Part shown: in pieces, positions 40,701 to 47,077 of the stretch | Numbering within the stretch: the stretch's first letter is position 1 | Layout: every line of letters begins with the position of its first letter | Origin: an uncultured Candidatus Actinomarina sp. | GTDB lineage: Bacteria; Actinomycetota; Acidimicrobiia; Actinomarinales; Actinomarinaceae | Length of the DNA stretch: 47,077 nucleotides | Reading direction: 5' to 3' | Assembly (NCBI GenBank): GCA_902596545.1 | Contig: CACJUH010000008.1 | Location: forward strand, 1 to 47,077 | Position numbers and translations under genes: made by a program | The notes under the pieces: generated by a model | Seen by the model: the letters and a program-made list of their open reading frames with translations, nothing else | The model's database searches: none | What the model was told of the DNA's origin: nothing

Positions 40701-41018
40701 ACTGGAGTTTTATCTGCACACATAAGCTCATATTTTTATGTTTATCTATTATTTAATTCTATTGAAAATTTAAATAATAAATTAAATGATTTAAAACAAA
40801 ATTATGAACAATTAAAAACTGGTGAAGATTATAAAGCTAAATGTATTTATAAGTCTACATTTGAATATGAAAATCTAACTTTTATTGCAACAGGTGGTGA
40901 TGTTATGGACTTTAAGAGAGATATGTATTATTTAGTATCAATTAATGAAATACGTGATGATGGAAAAATATTTTGTTTTGTAAAAAGAAAACTATTCAAA
41001 CGAGAATTAGAGAATTAA
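37713..41018 (+). CDS. HEPN-like/STAND NTPase/TPR protein, candidate immune sensor
   Basis: A 1101-residue protein with several regions. An N-terminal helical domain holds RNTLVH at 100-105, the R-x4-H signature of HEPN ribonucleases. A STAND ATPase follows: Walker A GPGGSGKT 212-219, Walker B LLILDN 293-298, sensor VITSR 320-324 and a degenerate GLPLA-type TPLGIKFL 378-385. A winged-helix region is about 415-475, TPR-like helices about 545-680, more helices to 835, and beta-rich segments 838-910, 920-995 and 1035-1098. This architecture is that of Avs/NLR-like defence proteins: the C-terminal part senses, the ATPase oligomerises, the N-terminal domain acts. Target and trigger are unknown. 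A STAND transcription regulator is the main alternative. It overlaps the convergent MBL gene by 4 bp. Confidence 0.75.
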   Translation: MQNTKLLLIILEFEKDLKDFLSSKNIFNEEESNISKLKKYKDRVDSRRSHKANINKTDIDLLTINECGELLSLHANIITPEFKKNIGDYKQIIEEVTQLRNTLVHPFSVENEFEDLDIPYSTVSKIYEGIEKYTKLDNFEWKRVKNAFIKINSPEFFLLSHQEIIKDIVYPILHNLPDSQHKITQFIGRSKELDKLKILLKNERFPLLSICGPGGSGKTALILEACNQLIDTQDDFFNKIIFYTMKTEDLLEKIDENRDSKLDSLIDTIENDFEVILDNENALIEYIDTKETLLILDNTDNLSIDEIINFYEKFQHCKIVITSRIGLGQIEKRIELDKYDLDSGMFLYTKLIELNHLEHTNEDLSYDEQKSIIKKLETPLGIKFLIQKLLQGTSNKEILDNLDELYEFCSKGIFTDLTENTKTILACMVKANGNLNIGDIVLATNFNIDDITESLRQLERRGLLFKKNIKQDIYYEINDISKTYYEKNKNHFITISKKLGDVESKILTLKEKTLRISKTRSFNARHIWIDSENKSDLLISDLLNQALDERSMNNKATDLIENAKKINRNFSEIYRIEAFLYSKKGMHKEADKSYLKSIELSQESNTDYLGASAYWYAGHLFRNTSNLQEALHYAKIANDLFPKEYIQPQRQYASILNATGQYDKALSVLNNLDIEYKDKSVLITLPVRQVLSLILEINRRKFIETISAREKQSDYAFECIVEFLETNLPIFLSITNDKVLPVEIKSFFAESDRFVIGFLTPEVNNELIEKYISLRKTLPIYLQNNKERENIIESYKNFITKLEELSYIKNIEKRIFIYEEFIDYLIETSYENNSYEIKEFYCTGYINPNTRGDGTFQCTIFNDEMNKLPINIRGNSKLILNEDFKFGDKISCIISIHEDGTKEIIDIDKLESNNNKEEYDEDRFITIALNEKENFCIITDLRTGLYLGKHSIKYIENILPDFKYFFHGARFMYFIGTFKISQNKVHFNEDSIKPITTGVLSAHISSYFYVYLLFNSIENLNNKLNDLKQNYEQLKTGEDYKAKCIYKSTFEYENLTFIATGGDVMDFKRDMYYLVSINEIRDDGKIFCFVKRKLFKRELEN

Positions 41019-41929
41019 TTATTATCTAAGAAATTTTTTATTCCCTGAATTTGCATTTGTAAATTTCCGTTATCTAAATAATTTTTTATAGTTACTTCAT
41101 CTACACCAAGAATTCTATAATTGCCACTTAACCATGTTTGTAGGGATTCAGCAGCTACATCAATCGATAAATTTGGCAATTTTGTTACAAAGTCAATCCA
41201 GAGTTCAATACTTTCTTTAGCATTGACTATTAATTCATAAGGATTTTTATGTATTCCAAAATGAGCAAGAGCTAAATATTCAAGATCAAGTGTATATAAC
41301 TTATCTAAGGTGTTGAATAGTAATTCTTTATTAAAATCTGGTGGGGGAAGGTTAGGCTGAACAAAGTCTCCATGAGGATAAATTAATCCTAGTGTATCTC
41401 CCATAAATAGTGTTTTAGAATATGCGTCATAAAATGTATAGTGATGTTTTGCATGACCGGGTCCATAGATTGCTTCTAATTTTCTTCCATTACCTAAATC
41501 GATCAACTCTTTATCTTTGAGTGAATGTATATTATTTAATGGTGTTGGTTTGATTTCGCCCCAATTAGTAGATAGCCAATCTTCTGTATATACTTCAGAA
41601 ACAGCTTTCCATAATTTCTCTGGGTTAGGTAAATGTTTTAATCCCAATTCATGAATGTATACAAAATGATCTTTAAACTTTTCAACTAGATGTCCGATTC
41701 CGCCTACATGATCTAGATGTAAATGTGTCATAGCAGATCTGTTAACTTCATTTATACCTAAACTTTCTAAACTTGAAATCAAATAAGGAAAAGACTTCGA
41801 CGGACCAACTTCAATTAATATTGGATTAGATGAATCTATATAGTAACAAGACATTCTTCCTGGTTTATTTTCCATGAAAACATCAATTTGATAAATATTA
41901 TTATCAAATTTAATTACGTCCTGTTTCAT
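41015..41929 (-). CDS. MBL-fold metallohydrolase
   Basis: A 304-residue metallo-beta-lactamase-fold enzyme with the metal motif THLHLDHVGG (about 68-77), a second His in GPGHAKHH, the bridging Asp in LFMGDTLG and a late His in LALAHFG. It has a C-terminal helical extension of about 90 residues. It differs from the smaller MBL protein at 9398. Substrate is unknown; this subgroup is often annotated generically. Its start lies 43 bp from the divergent GGT-like gene. It shares a 4-bp tail overlap with the STAND gene, with no terminator seen between them. Confidence 0.82.
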   Translation of the reverse strand: MKQDVIKFDNNIYQIDVFMENKPGRMSCYYIDSSNPILIEVGPSKSFPYLISSLESLGINEVNRSAMTHLHLDHVGGIGHLVEKFKDHFVYIHELGLKHLPNPEKLWKAVSEVYTEDWLSTNWGEIKPTPLNNIHSLKDKELIDLGNGRKLEAIYGPGHAKHHYTFYDAYSKTLFMGDTLGLIYPHGDFVQPNLPPPDFNKELLFNTLDKLYTLDLEYLALAHFGIHKNPYELIVNAKESIELWIDFVTKLPNLSIDVAAESLQTWLSGNYRILGVDEVTIKNYLDNGNLQMQIQGIKNFLDNN

Positions 41930-41942
41930 ATATATATTTTTG

Positions 41943-41948
41943 CATATA
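41943..41948 (-). promoter_or_regulatory. Possible -10 box (TATATG) for the MBL gene
   Basis: On the - strand TATATG ends 14 nt before the ATG, predicting a leader of about 7 nt. The intergenic segment is only 43 bp and is shared with the divergent promoter. Confidence 0.3.
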
Positions 41949-41953
41949 AAAGT

Positions 41954-41966
41954 TATAAACTACACT
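41954..41966 (+). promoter_or_regulatory. Possible -10 boxes (TATAAA / TACACT) for the GGT-like gene
   Basis: TATAAA at 41954-41959 would give a leader of about 7 nt. TACACT at 41961-41966 ends exactly 7 nt before the ATG and would give a leaderless transcript. Either fits the local pattern. Confidence 0.35.
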
Positions 41967-41972
41967 GTTTAA

Positions 41973-43397
41973 ATGAAAGTTTCTTTATCAAGCACTGCGG
42001 AATATAGCTCTAAAGCAGCTGAATCTATCAAAGACTTAAAACCAAATGCTGCTGATGTAATGATAACAAGTATTGTAACCTCTATGGTTACCGATCTAGG
42101 TGTAGTTGCCCCAACATCTTCAGGCCTATTAACTCTTTATGATGGTAAAACTAACAAATCACACACAATAGATGGTTATTTTGTTTCCCCTAAAAATTTT
42201 AAAGGTAACGATCATGAAGAGCATAGGGTAGTGTTGACTTATGGAGGACATGTGGAAACATGTAAAGGGGCAAATACATTTGCAGTTCCTGGTATTTATA
42301 AAATTTTGGATTTTTTATATCAGAATTATGCATCACTTCCTTTAGATAAATTATTAGAATTTCCTATCAATATTGCAAAGAATGGATTTAAATTAACACA
42401 GCCATCAAGAGATTACTTTCAACATTCATTAGAGCCAATTTTTATGTGGCACGATTATTCAAAAATTATTTTAGAAAATGTTGCAAACAATATAGACAGC
42501 GGAATTGTTAAGTTAGATAAGTTAAGTGATTCACTTAATCATTTAGCAAATGAGGGTTTTAATGACTTTTATGAAGGAGATGTTTCTAAAGAAATACTTA
42601 AAACTATAAATCAAGAGGGTGGACATGTAACTTCGGAAGATTTTGAAAATTATAAATTAATTGAAGATAGTAAATTCATTTTTAGTTATAAAAATTTAAA
42701 TCTTATTGGCCATGCTGGCCCATCTATTGGGGGATTAATGGTTTTAAAATATATTGAAGAACTAAATAAAGGTAAGAACATCCAATCTTTAATAGACGTT
42801 TATAAAAAAAGAAAAAATAATTATGAATTTTTTGGTGATAGACAAACACTCATAAATCAAGAAATCCTAAATCTCTCTTCCTCATCTTCTACGATTCAAG
42901 TCAATACCTCAGATGATTTGAATAATCATTTCTCAATTACATTTTCAAGTGGCTACGGTTCTGGCGTCCTATGTCCAAATACTGGGATGTATTTCAATAA
43001 CTCTCTTGGTGAAATTGAGCTTAACCCTCAAGGTTTCTTAGGAGATACAAAAGGAGATAGATTAATATCGAACATGAGTCCTTTAGTAATTAAAACTGAT
43101 GATGGTATAACAACTATAGGATCTCCAGGCGCAGATCGAATTAGTTCAGCTATTGCACAAGTATTAATAAATTATTCTATAAACAATGACTGGAAACAAG
43201 CTATTGATGCTCCTAGGTTTCATGTAAATGGAGATGGTTCGGTTAGAGCAGAACCTGGCTCATTGGAGATTGACAAAAATATTACAATTACAGAAGAGTA
43301 CGATATGTATTTTGGTGGTGTTTGTGTTTCAGGATTAAATAAAGGTGTTTTTTCACATGGAGACAAGAGAAGAGGAGACACTTCATGGAAAAATTAA
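41973..43397 (+). CDS. Gamma-glutamyltransferase-like Ntn-hydrolase homologue (diverged)
   Basis: A 474-residue protein with the C-terminal hallmarks of gamma-glutamyltransferase: SSGYGSGVLCPNTGMYFNNSLGE, ISNMSPLVI and GSPGADRISSAIAQVL. The nucleophile Thr of the usual TTHxS motif aligns with Thr307 (STIQVNTSD). Two N-terminal family features are missing: the GGGGF stretch (here TSSGLLTLYDG) and the Arg of the RExAP motif that holds the substrate carboxylate (here DGYFVSP). No signal peptide is seen, so it is probably cytoplasmic. It may be a related acylase or an inactive homologue. It overlaps the SURF1 gene by 13 bp. Confidence 0.72.
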   Translation: MKVSLSSTAEYSSKAAESIKDLKPNAADVMITSIVTSMVTDLGVVAPTSSGLLTLYDGKTNKSHTIDGYFVSPKNFKGNDHEEHRVVLTYGGHVETCKGANTFAVPGIYKILDFLYQNYASLPLDKLLEFPINIAKNGFKLTQPSRDYFQHSLEPIFMWHDYSKIILENVANNIDSGIVKLDKLSDSLNHLANEGFNDFYEGDVSKEILKTINQEGGHVTSEDFENYKLIEDSKFIFSYKNLNLIGHAGPSIGGLMVLKYIEELNKGKNIQSLIDVYKKRKNNYEFFGDRQTLINQEILNLSSSSSTIQVNTSDDLNNHFSITFSSGYGSGVLCPNTGMYFNNSLGEIELNPQGFLGDTKGDRLISNMSPLVIKTDDGITTIGSPGADRISSAIAQVLINYSINNDWKQAIDAPRFHVNGDGSVRAEPGSLEIDKNITITEEYDMYFGGVCVSGLNKGVFSHGDKRRGDTSWKN

Positions 43398-44077
43398 ATA
43401 AAATACCACATAAATTCCTTTTTTATTTTGGTTTTTTTATAGTTTTAATATTTTTGAGTCTTTCATACTGGCAATTTACTAGTTTCCAAAATGATAAAAT
43501 TACACTAAATGAATTTAAAAATAATAATATATCTTCAACTATTTCGATATCAGATCTTTATTCAAGTAATGACGAAAACGTATTTGAATTTAACAAGGTT
43601 GTAATTAAAAATAGTAAAAATTTTACAAAAATAAGAGATTGGTATTTACGCTCAAGAGTAAATAATGGTCAAAATGGTTTTCACTTAATAACTTTGTATA
43701 AAGAAAATAATAATGATAAGTACTTGTTAGTGAATAATGGTTGGGTCCCATTAGATAAGAATGTAAACAAAACTTTTCTAGAGGAAGAGATATTGTTTAT
43801 TGGTCGACTTATGAAATACGATCAACAATCTTTTGGTCAAGATGATATTTCAAATTCTGATTATTTATTTAGGATAGATAAAGATTTTATTGAATCGGAA
43901 ACAAGCGTAACACTACCTAATTATTATCTAACGCTTACTGAAGCTTGTGGGGGTGGAGTAGAGTGTATAAATTTAGAAGAACCTTATGATGCTCCGCATT
44001 TAAGTTATGCTTTACAGTGGTTATTTTTTGCTTCATGTTTAATTATTGTTATATTAAGAAAAAATAGGATTATATGA
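43385..44077 (+). CDS. SURF1 family cytochrome oxidase biogenesis protein
   Basis: A 230-residue protein with an N-terminal helix (about 12-29) followed by SYWQF, the family's WQ. A periplasmic domain has LVNNGWVPLD, and the signature DAPHLSYALQWLFFA runs into the second helix. SURF1 helps insert cofactors into haem-copper oxidase subunit I. It overlaps the downstream hydrolase by 4 bp; no oxidase genes are in the window. Confidence 0.85.
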   Translation: MEKLNKIPHKFLFYFGFFIVLIFLSLSYWQFTSFQNDKITLNEFKNNNISSTISISDLYSSNDENVFEFNKVVIKNSKNFTKIRDWYLRSRVNNGQNGFHLITLYKENNNDKYLLVNNGWVPLDKNVNKTFLEEEILFIGRLMKYDQQSFGQDDISNSDYLFRIDKDFIESETSVTLPNYYLTLTEACGGGVECINLEEPYDAPHLSYALQWLFFASCLIIVILRKNRII

Positions 44078-44961
44078 TAAACAAACTTCAATTAGATGAT
44101 TTTGAATTATCTTACACTTCTGAAGGAGAGGGGAGAGATGTACTTTTTTTACATGGATTTCCTTCTAATATGTTCTTTTGGGATGACATAAAAAACGATT
44201 TGAAAGATAAATTAAGAGTTACAGTTGTTGAGCAAAGAGGTTACCCTCTATCATCCATTCAAAATTCTATTGTAAGCGATTTTAATATTGAAAATTTATC
44301 ACTAGATATAGAAAATTTAATAAATAAACTAAACCTTTCTAATAATCTAACTGTAGTTGGACATGATTGGGGTTCTATTGTTGCATGGTCCATAGCTTGC
44401 AGGGGAAATGTGAAAATAGACAAACTAGTTTCTATATGTGGCGGTACTGAATTTCCTTCGTCAAATATTTATGATAATTTAAAATTTAATAAAGGTCATC
44501 ACTATATAAGTTCATTTCAAAATCCCGAAGAAGCAAACAAAATACTTTCAGCAAATCTAGATTTATTCTTTAGGTCTGCATACAGAGTGACACCAAAAAT
44601 TGACTACCAATTAATAGATCTATCATTGAATAATTTATTTACTACACACAATCTAGATAGCAAAATTCATAATATTGATATTGATTCGTTAATTAAGCAT
44701 TTTAAGAAAGGAATGACACAATCAATATCATGGTATTCGAACATAGATTATAATCTAGAGCTTTCTAGTCAATGGAGAAGAGTGCATGACATTGAAGTAA
44801 CTTTTTTATTTGGCGAAAATGATGCTGCTGTAAAATTAAACGAAAAAATGATTAACAGATTAAATTCATCAGGAAAAAATGTGAAAGTTAAAGAAATTAA
44901 GAATGCAGATCATTGGCTACCATTAACACATAAGGAGAGTGTTATACGTGAAATTATATAA
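44074..44961 (+). CDS. Alpha/beta hydrolase, epoxide hydrolase-like
   Basis: A 295-residue alpha/beta hydrolase with the oxyanion motif LFLHGFPSNMFFW (about 24-36). The nucleophile elbow GHDWGS places Asp98, not Ser, at the nucleophile site, as in epoxide hydrolases and haloalkane dehalogenases. The acid is probably in FGENDAA and the catalytic His in NADHWLP. EQRGYPLS corresponds to the usual RGYGxS. Substrate cannot be told. It is last in the GGT-like/SURF1/hydrolase operon. Confidence 0.82.
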   Translation: MINKLQLDDFELSYTSEGEGRDVLFLHGFPSNMFFWDDIKNDLKDKLRVTVVEQRGYPLSSIQNSIVSDFNIENLSLDIENLINKLNLSNNLTVVGHDWGSIVAWSIACRGNVKIDKLVSICGGTEFPSSNIYDNLKFNKGHHYISSFQNPEEANKILSANLDLFFRSAYRVTPKIDYQLIDLSLNNLFTTHNLDSKIHNIDIDSLIKHFKKGMTQSISWYSNIDYNLELSSQWRRVHDIEVTFLFGENDAAVKLNEKMINRLNSSGKNVKVKEIKNADHWLPLTHKESVIREII

Positions 44962-44985
44962 ACTGTGCATTTGTCCTATAATATA

Positions 44986-44991
44986 TATTAT
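44986..44991 (+). promoter_or_regulatory. Possible -10 box (TATTAT) for the adenosine deaminase gene
   Basis: The 38-bp gap holds TATAATATATATTATG, an array of overlapping -10-like hexamers. TATTAT ends 9 nt before the ATG, so a leaderless or nearly leaderless start is likely. Confidence 0.35.
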
Positions 44992-44999
44992 GTTGCGTT

Positions 45000-45938
45000 A
45001 TGTATAAGCATGTTCTACATGATCACTTAGATGGTGGTTTAAGGCCTTCAACTGCCAAGGAATTAGCAGAATCTATTAATTACAAACCCTTACTTGATAT
45101 AGATAACGTAGAAAGTTTTTTTGATAGATCTAGTTCAGATTCTCTAGAAGAATACTTAGAAGCTTTTACCCACACAATTGCCTTAATGCAAAATTATTCT
45201 TCAATTGAGAGAATAGCATTTGAAGCAGCTGAAGATATGCACTTGAATGGTATTAATTTTTATGAATCAAGATATGCTCCATTTTATTCAGTAAATAATG
45301 AAATGACTCCCCTAGATGTTATTGATGCAATTAATTCTGGTTTTAAAATTGCTGAAAATACATATGGAATAAGATCAGGATTAATATTATGCGGTATGCG
45401 TCATGACACAAAAGATGTTATAAATGTTGCAAATCTATGTTTAGAAGCGAAAGATAAAATAATTGGATTTGATATTGCAGGGCCTGAACTTAATTTTCCT
45501 CCTTCATTATTTAGAGAAAGTTTTAAAAAAGTAAAAGAATTAGGCGTTAATATTACAATTCATGCAGGTGAAGGAGACGGTGTAAATTCAATAATAGATG
45601 CTCTCGATAATGGAGCCATGAGAATTGGTCATGGTGTAAGAATTATTGAGGATATAAATAGCAATAAACCTGGAGAAACCGCAAAGAAAATTATTGAACA
45701 ACAAATACCTCTAGAAATCTGCATAACTTCTAATATTCATACAAATATGTACGAAAATTTCGATTCACATCCAATTGTTGATTTAATTGCTTTGGGATTT
45801 AATGTTTATCTAAACACAGATAATAGATTAATGAGTAATACTTCTATATCTAAAGAATTGGAAATAGCGAAAAGTTTAGGAATAGAAAATGTTGAAAATT
45901 TGCTCAAGTATTCAGCTAGCGATAGCTTCTTTGACTAG
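45000..45938 (+). CDS. Adenosine deaminase family protein
   Basis: A 312-residue amidohydrolase with zinc ligands His7 and His9 in HDHLDGGLRPST, the HAGEGDG motif with metal His and catalytic Glu, IGHGVRI, and NTDNRLMS at the final metal Asp. This matches the adenosine deaminase branch that converts adenosine to inosine for purine salvage; related adenine or aminofutalosine deaminases are less likely but not excluded. Its last 27 bp overlap the convergent nuclease-like gene. Confidence 0.87.
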   Translation: MYKHVLHDHLDGGLRPSTAKELAESINYKPLLDIDNVESFFDRSSSDSLEEYLEAFTHTIALMQNYSSIERIAFEAAEDMHLNGINFYESRYAPFYSVNNEMTPLDVIDAINSGFKIAENTYGIRSGLILCGMRHDTKDVINVANLCLEAKDKIIGFDIAGPELNFPPSLFRESFKKVKELGVNITIHAGEGDGVNSIIDALDNGAMRIGHGVRIIEDINSNKPGETAKKIIEQQIPLEICITSNIHTNMYENFDSHPIVDLIALGFNVYLNTDNRLMSNTSISKELEIAKSLGIENVENLLKYSASDSFFD

Positions 45939-46244
45939 ATTTTCATTGTCCTTAGTTAAGAAATTATAAAACTGTTGTTCGTTTATAAGCTTAAATGTAT
46001 TCATTGGGTACAGTTTTCTAGCTAATTTAATTTTATGTTGCTTCTTCGTTATAAGCTTTTGATCCATGGTTGTAATTTCTATATATATATCCATTTCCGG
46101 TAAGTAAAAGTCAGGAGTAAACATCATTTTTATAGAACCACTACCCCACTTCAAAGGAAAGCTCTTAGGTTCATAAATCCATTTAATATCAAATAAATCT
46201 AAATGGTTTGCAAATATCTTTTCTGATTGATGAGCAAATTTCAT
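45912..46244 (-). CDS. Small PD-(D/E)XK-like protein
   Basis: A 110-residue protein with SEKIFANHL (Glu8), a spacer, TPDFYLPEMDIYIEIT with Asp45 and Glu56, then KKQHKIKLARKLYP. The Glu-PD-Glu order is that of PD-(D/E)XK nucleases, but the usual ExK is Glu-Ile-Thr here, so the lysine must come from elsewhere (Lys67 or Lys68) or activity is lost. The function is not known. It is last in the - strand run bfn-merR-nuclease, overlapping the merR stop by 4 bp. Confidence 0.55.
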   Translation of the reverse strand: MKFAHQSEKIFANHLDLFDIKWIYEPKSFPLKWGSGSIKMMFTPDFYLPEMDIYIEITTMDQKLITKKQHKIKLARKLYPMNTFKLINEQQFYNFLTKDNENLVKEAIAS

Positions 46245-46684
46245 CTATTAGCAGCTGAATATTTATCAGGATAAAGTGATAGTATTTCAGCTTCCGTTTC
46301 AGTGTGTACAGGCCCCAGTGATATACCAAAAACTGCTTGACCTTTTTTTAGTAAGTCAATCATTTGGTCATTGTCAGTTAAAACATAGATAGATGATCCA
46401 TCAGAAAAAATAGAGACGTCTGAAATATTTGAATTTTTTCCTAATATTTTGTTTACATTTTTTAATGCAATTCTAATTTTTTGTAAACTTATACCAGCAG
46501 ACCTTAACTTCTTTACTAATTTCACTAAAACAATATCGTTGAAGGAGTAAATTCTATGAAAACCAGAACCTTTAATATTTCTAACAGATGCTTTAATTAA
46601 TTTTGTTGTAGTCCAATGATCAAGTTGCCTGTAAGATATACCAGTAATTTTACAAACTTCTGGACCTGTGTAACCCTGCTGCAT
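46241..46684 (-). CDS. MerR family transcription regulator
   Basis: A 147-residue protein with an N-terminal MerR winged helix: YTGPEVCKITGISYRQLDHW, then SGFHRIYSFNDIVLVKLVKKLRSAGISLQKIRIAL. It lacks the cysteines of metal-sensing members. Following a DUF151 nuclease gene, it resembles mycobacterial Rv1830 in both sequence pattern and position. Regulatory targets are not visible. Confidence 0.85.
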   Translation of the reverse strand: MQQGYTGPEVCKITGISYRQLDHWTTTKLIKASVRNIKGSGFHRIYSFNDIVLVKLVKKLRSAGISLQKIRIALKNVNKILGKNSNISDVSIFSDGSSIYVLTDNDQMIDLLKKGQAVFGISLGPVHTETEAEILSLYPDKYSAANR

Positions 46685-46690
46685 ATGATT

Positions 46691-46696
46691 AATCTA
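46691..46696 (-). promoter_or_regulatory. Possible -10 box (TAGATT) for the merR gene
   Basis: On the - strand TAGATT ends exactly 7 nt before the merR ATG, predicting a leaderless transcript; a TATAAT lies about 8 bp further upstream. The 38-bp gap from bfn leaves room for a separate promoter. Confidence 0.4.
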
Positions 46697-46722
46697 CTAT
46701 GATTATATTTTTTATCAAGGTT

Positions 46723-47077
46723 TTAAGAAAAATCGTTTGGATTAACATTGTCAATGAAATCAATGAATTCTTCTAAATCAACTGATTTCTCATCATAAAT
46801 TTCTATAGAATTATTAATAAATAAATCATAATCAACAGATATCTTAGATGAAGTTCTTAATGCTAAAGCAATGGCATCACTTGGTCGACAAGATAATTTA
46901 ACTTCACCATCATCAGTTAATAAACTAATTTCAGCAAAATAAGTTTTATCTTGTATGTCTGTGATACAAACTTCAATAATTTGAGAATTAAGTGATTCAA
47001 TAATGTTTACAAGTAAATCATGTGTTTGTGGACGAGGGTGAACAAAACCTTCTTGTGCATATGCTATGGAAACAGCT
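46723..47077 (-). CDS. Bifunctional nuclease family (DUF151) protein, 5' end outside window
   Basis: Translating the complement back from the window edge gives 118 residues ending at a TAA at 46723-46725. The readable part has EGFVHPRPQTHDLLVNIIE, KTYFAEISLL and SCRPSDAIALALRTSSKI, which are DUF151 hallmarks. The family was described in plants as combined RNase and DNase; its bacterial role is unclear. In mycobacteria a homologue (Rv1829) neighbours MerR genes, as here. The N-terminus, about 30-40 residues, is missing. Confidence 0.85.
   Translation of the reverse strand, partial: AVSIAYAQEGFVHPRPQTHDLLVNIIESLNSQIIEVCITDIQDKTYFAEISLLTDDGEVKLSCRPSDAIALALRTSSKISVDYDLFINNSIEIYDEKSVDLEEFIDFIDNVNPNDFS

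Noticed and set aside
37713-41018. The STAND gene as part of a mobile island
   Set aside because: No integrase, transposase, tRNA or direct repeats flank it and base composition looks like that of its neighbours.
41015-41929. STAND gene plus MBL hydrolase as a two-gene defence operon
   Set aside because: They are convergent with a 4-bp overlap, so they are not cotranscribed, and MBL enzymes of this kind are common housekeeping proteins.

Overview
The window looks like a piece of the chromosome of a streamlined, AT-rich marine actinobacterium, most likely an Acidimicrobiia-type lineage close to Candidatus Actinomarina. Three things point there. The gene neighbourhoods nusB / mIHF-like / gmk / rpoZ / coaBC / priA-like, rpe-ribD-ribE-ribBA-ribH, mpg-tyrS and bfn-merR are actinobacterial. 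The 16S rRNA has an actinobacterial character as read by eye. Genes are packed with 1-20 bp overlaps, at roughly 30% GC by eye. The lineage is inference; no database search was possible.

Region 1 (1-32566) is one long co-directional run of housekeeping genes on the + strand. It starts inside pdxS and holds vitamin B6 synthesis (pdxST), yebC, a small PD-(D/E)XK nuclease, queuosine tRNA modification (queA, tgt), Sec accessory proteins (yajC, secD, secF), the stringent-response enzyme rel, an MBL-fold hydrolase, and three tRNA synthetases (hisS, aspS, alaS). It continues with ruvX, mltG, efp, nusB, an mIHF-like gene, gmk, rpoZ, coaBC, a degenerate priA, def, fmt, the riboflavin cluster, the infC-rpmI-rplT operon with a structured leader, pheST, a 3-methyladenine glycosylase and tyrS. 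Nearly all junctions are overlaps, so few internal promoters are possible. The only clear leader is in front of infC, whose start must be a non-NUG codon (AUA or AUU).

Region 2 (about 32567-37700) is a complete 16S-23S-5S rRNA operon with no tRNA in the spacer. A 21-nt boxA-like repeat precedes both 16S and 23S. Long complementary arms bracket both large rRNAs. Three consecutive hairpins sit in the 16S leader, the first terminator-like, and a strong terminator follows 5S.

Region 3 (37701-47077) is accessory in character and mixed in strand. Directly behind the rRNA terminator, with a -10 box exactly 7 nt before its ATG, is a 1101-residue protein with an N-terminal RNTLVH motif (HEPN-like), a STAND P-loop ATPase, a winged-helix region, TPR-like repeats and beta-rich C-terminal modules. 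This is the layout of prokaryotic immune or abortive-infection sensors and is the most interesting gene here. After it come a convergent MBL hydrolase, a diverged gamma-glutamyltransferase homologue, SURF1, an alpha/beta hydrolase, an adenosine deaminase and, on the - strand, a bifunctional-nuclease (DUF151) gene cut by the window edge, a MerR regulator and a small PD-(D/E)XK-like protein.

No CRISPR array, insertion sequence, integrase or tRNA gene was seen.
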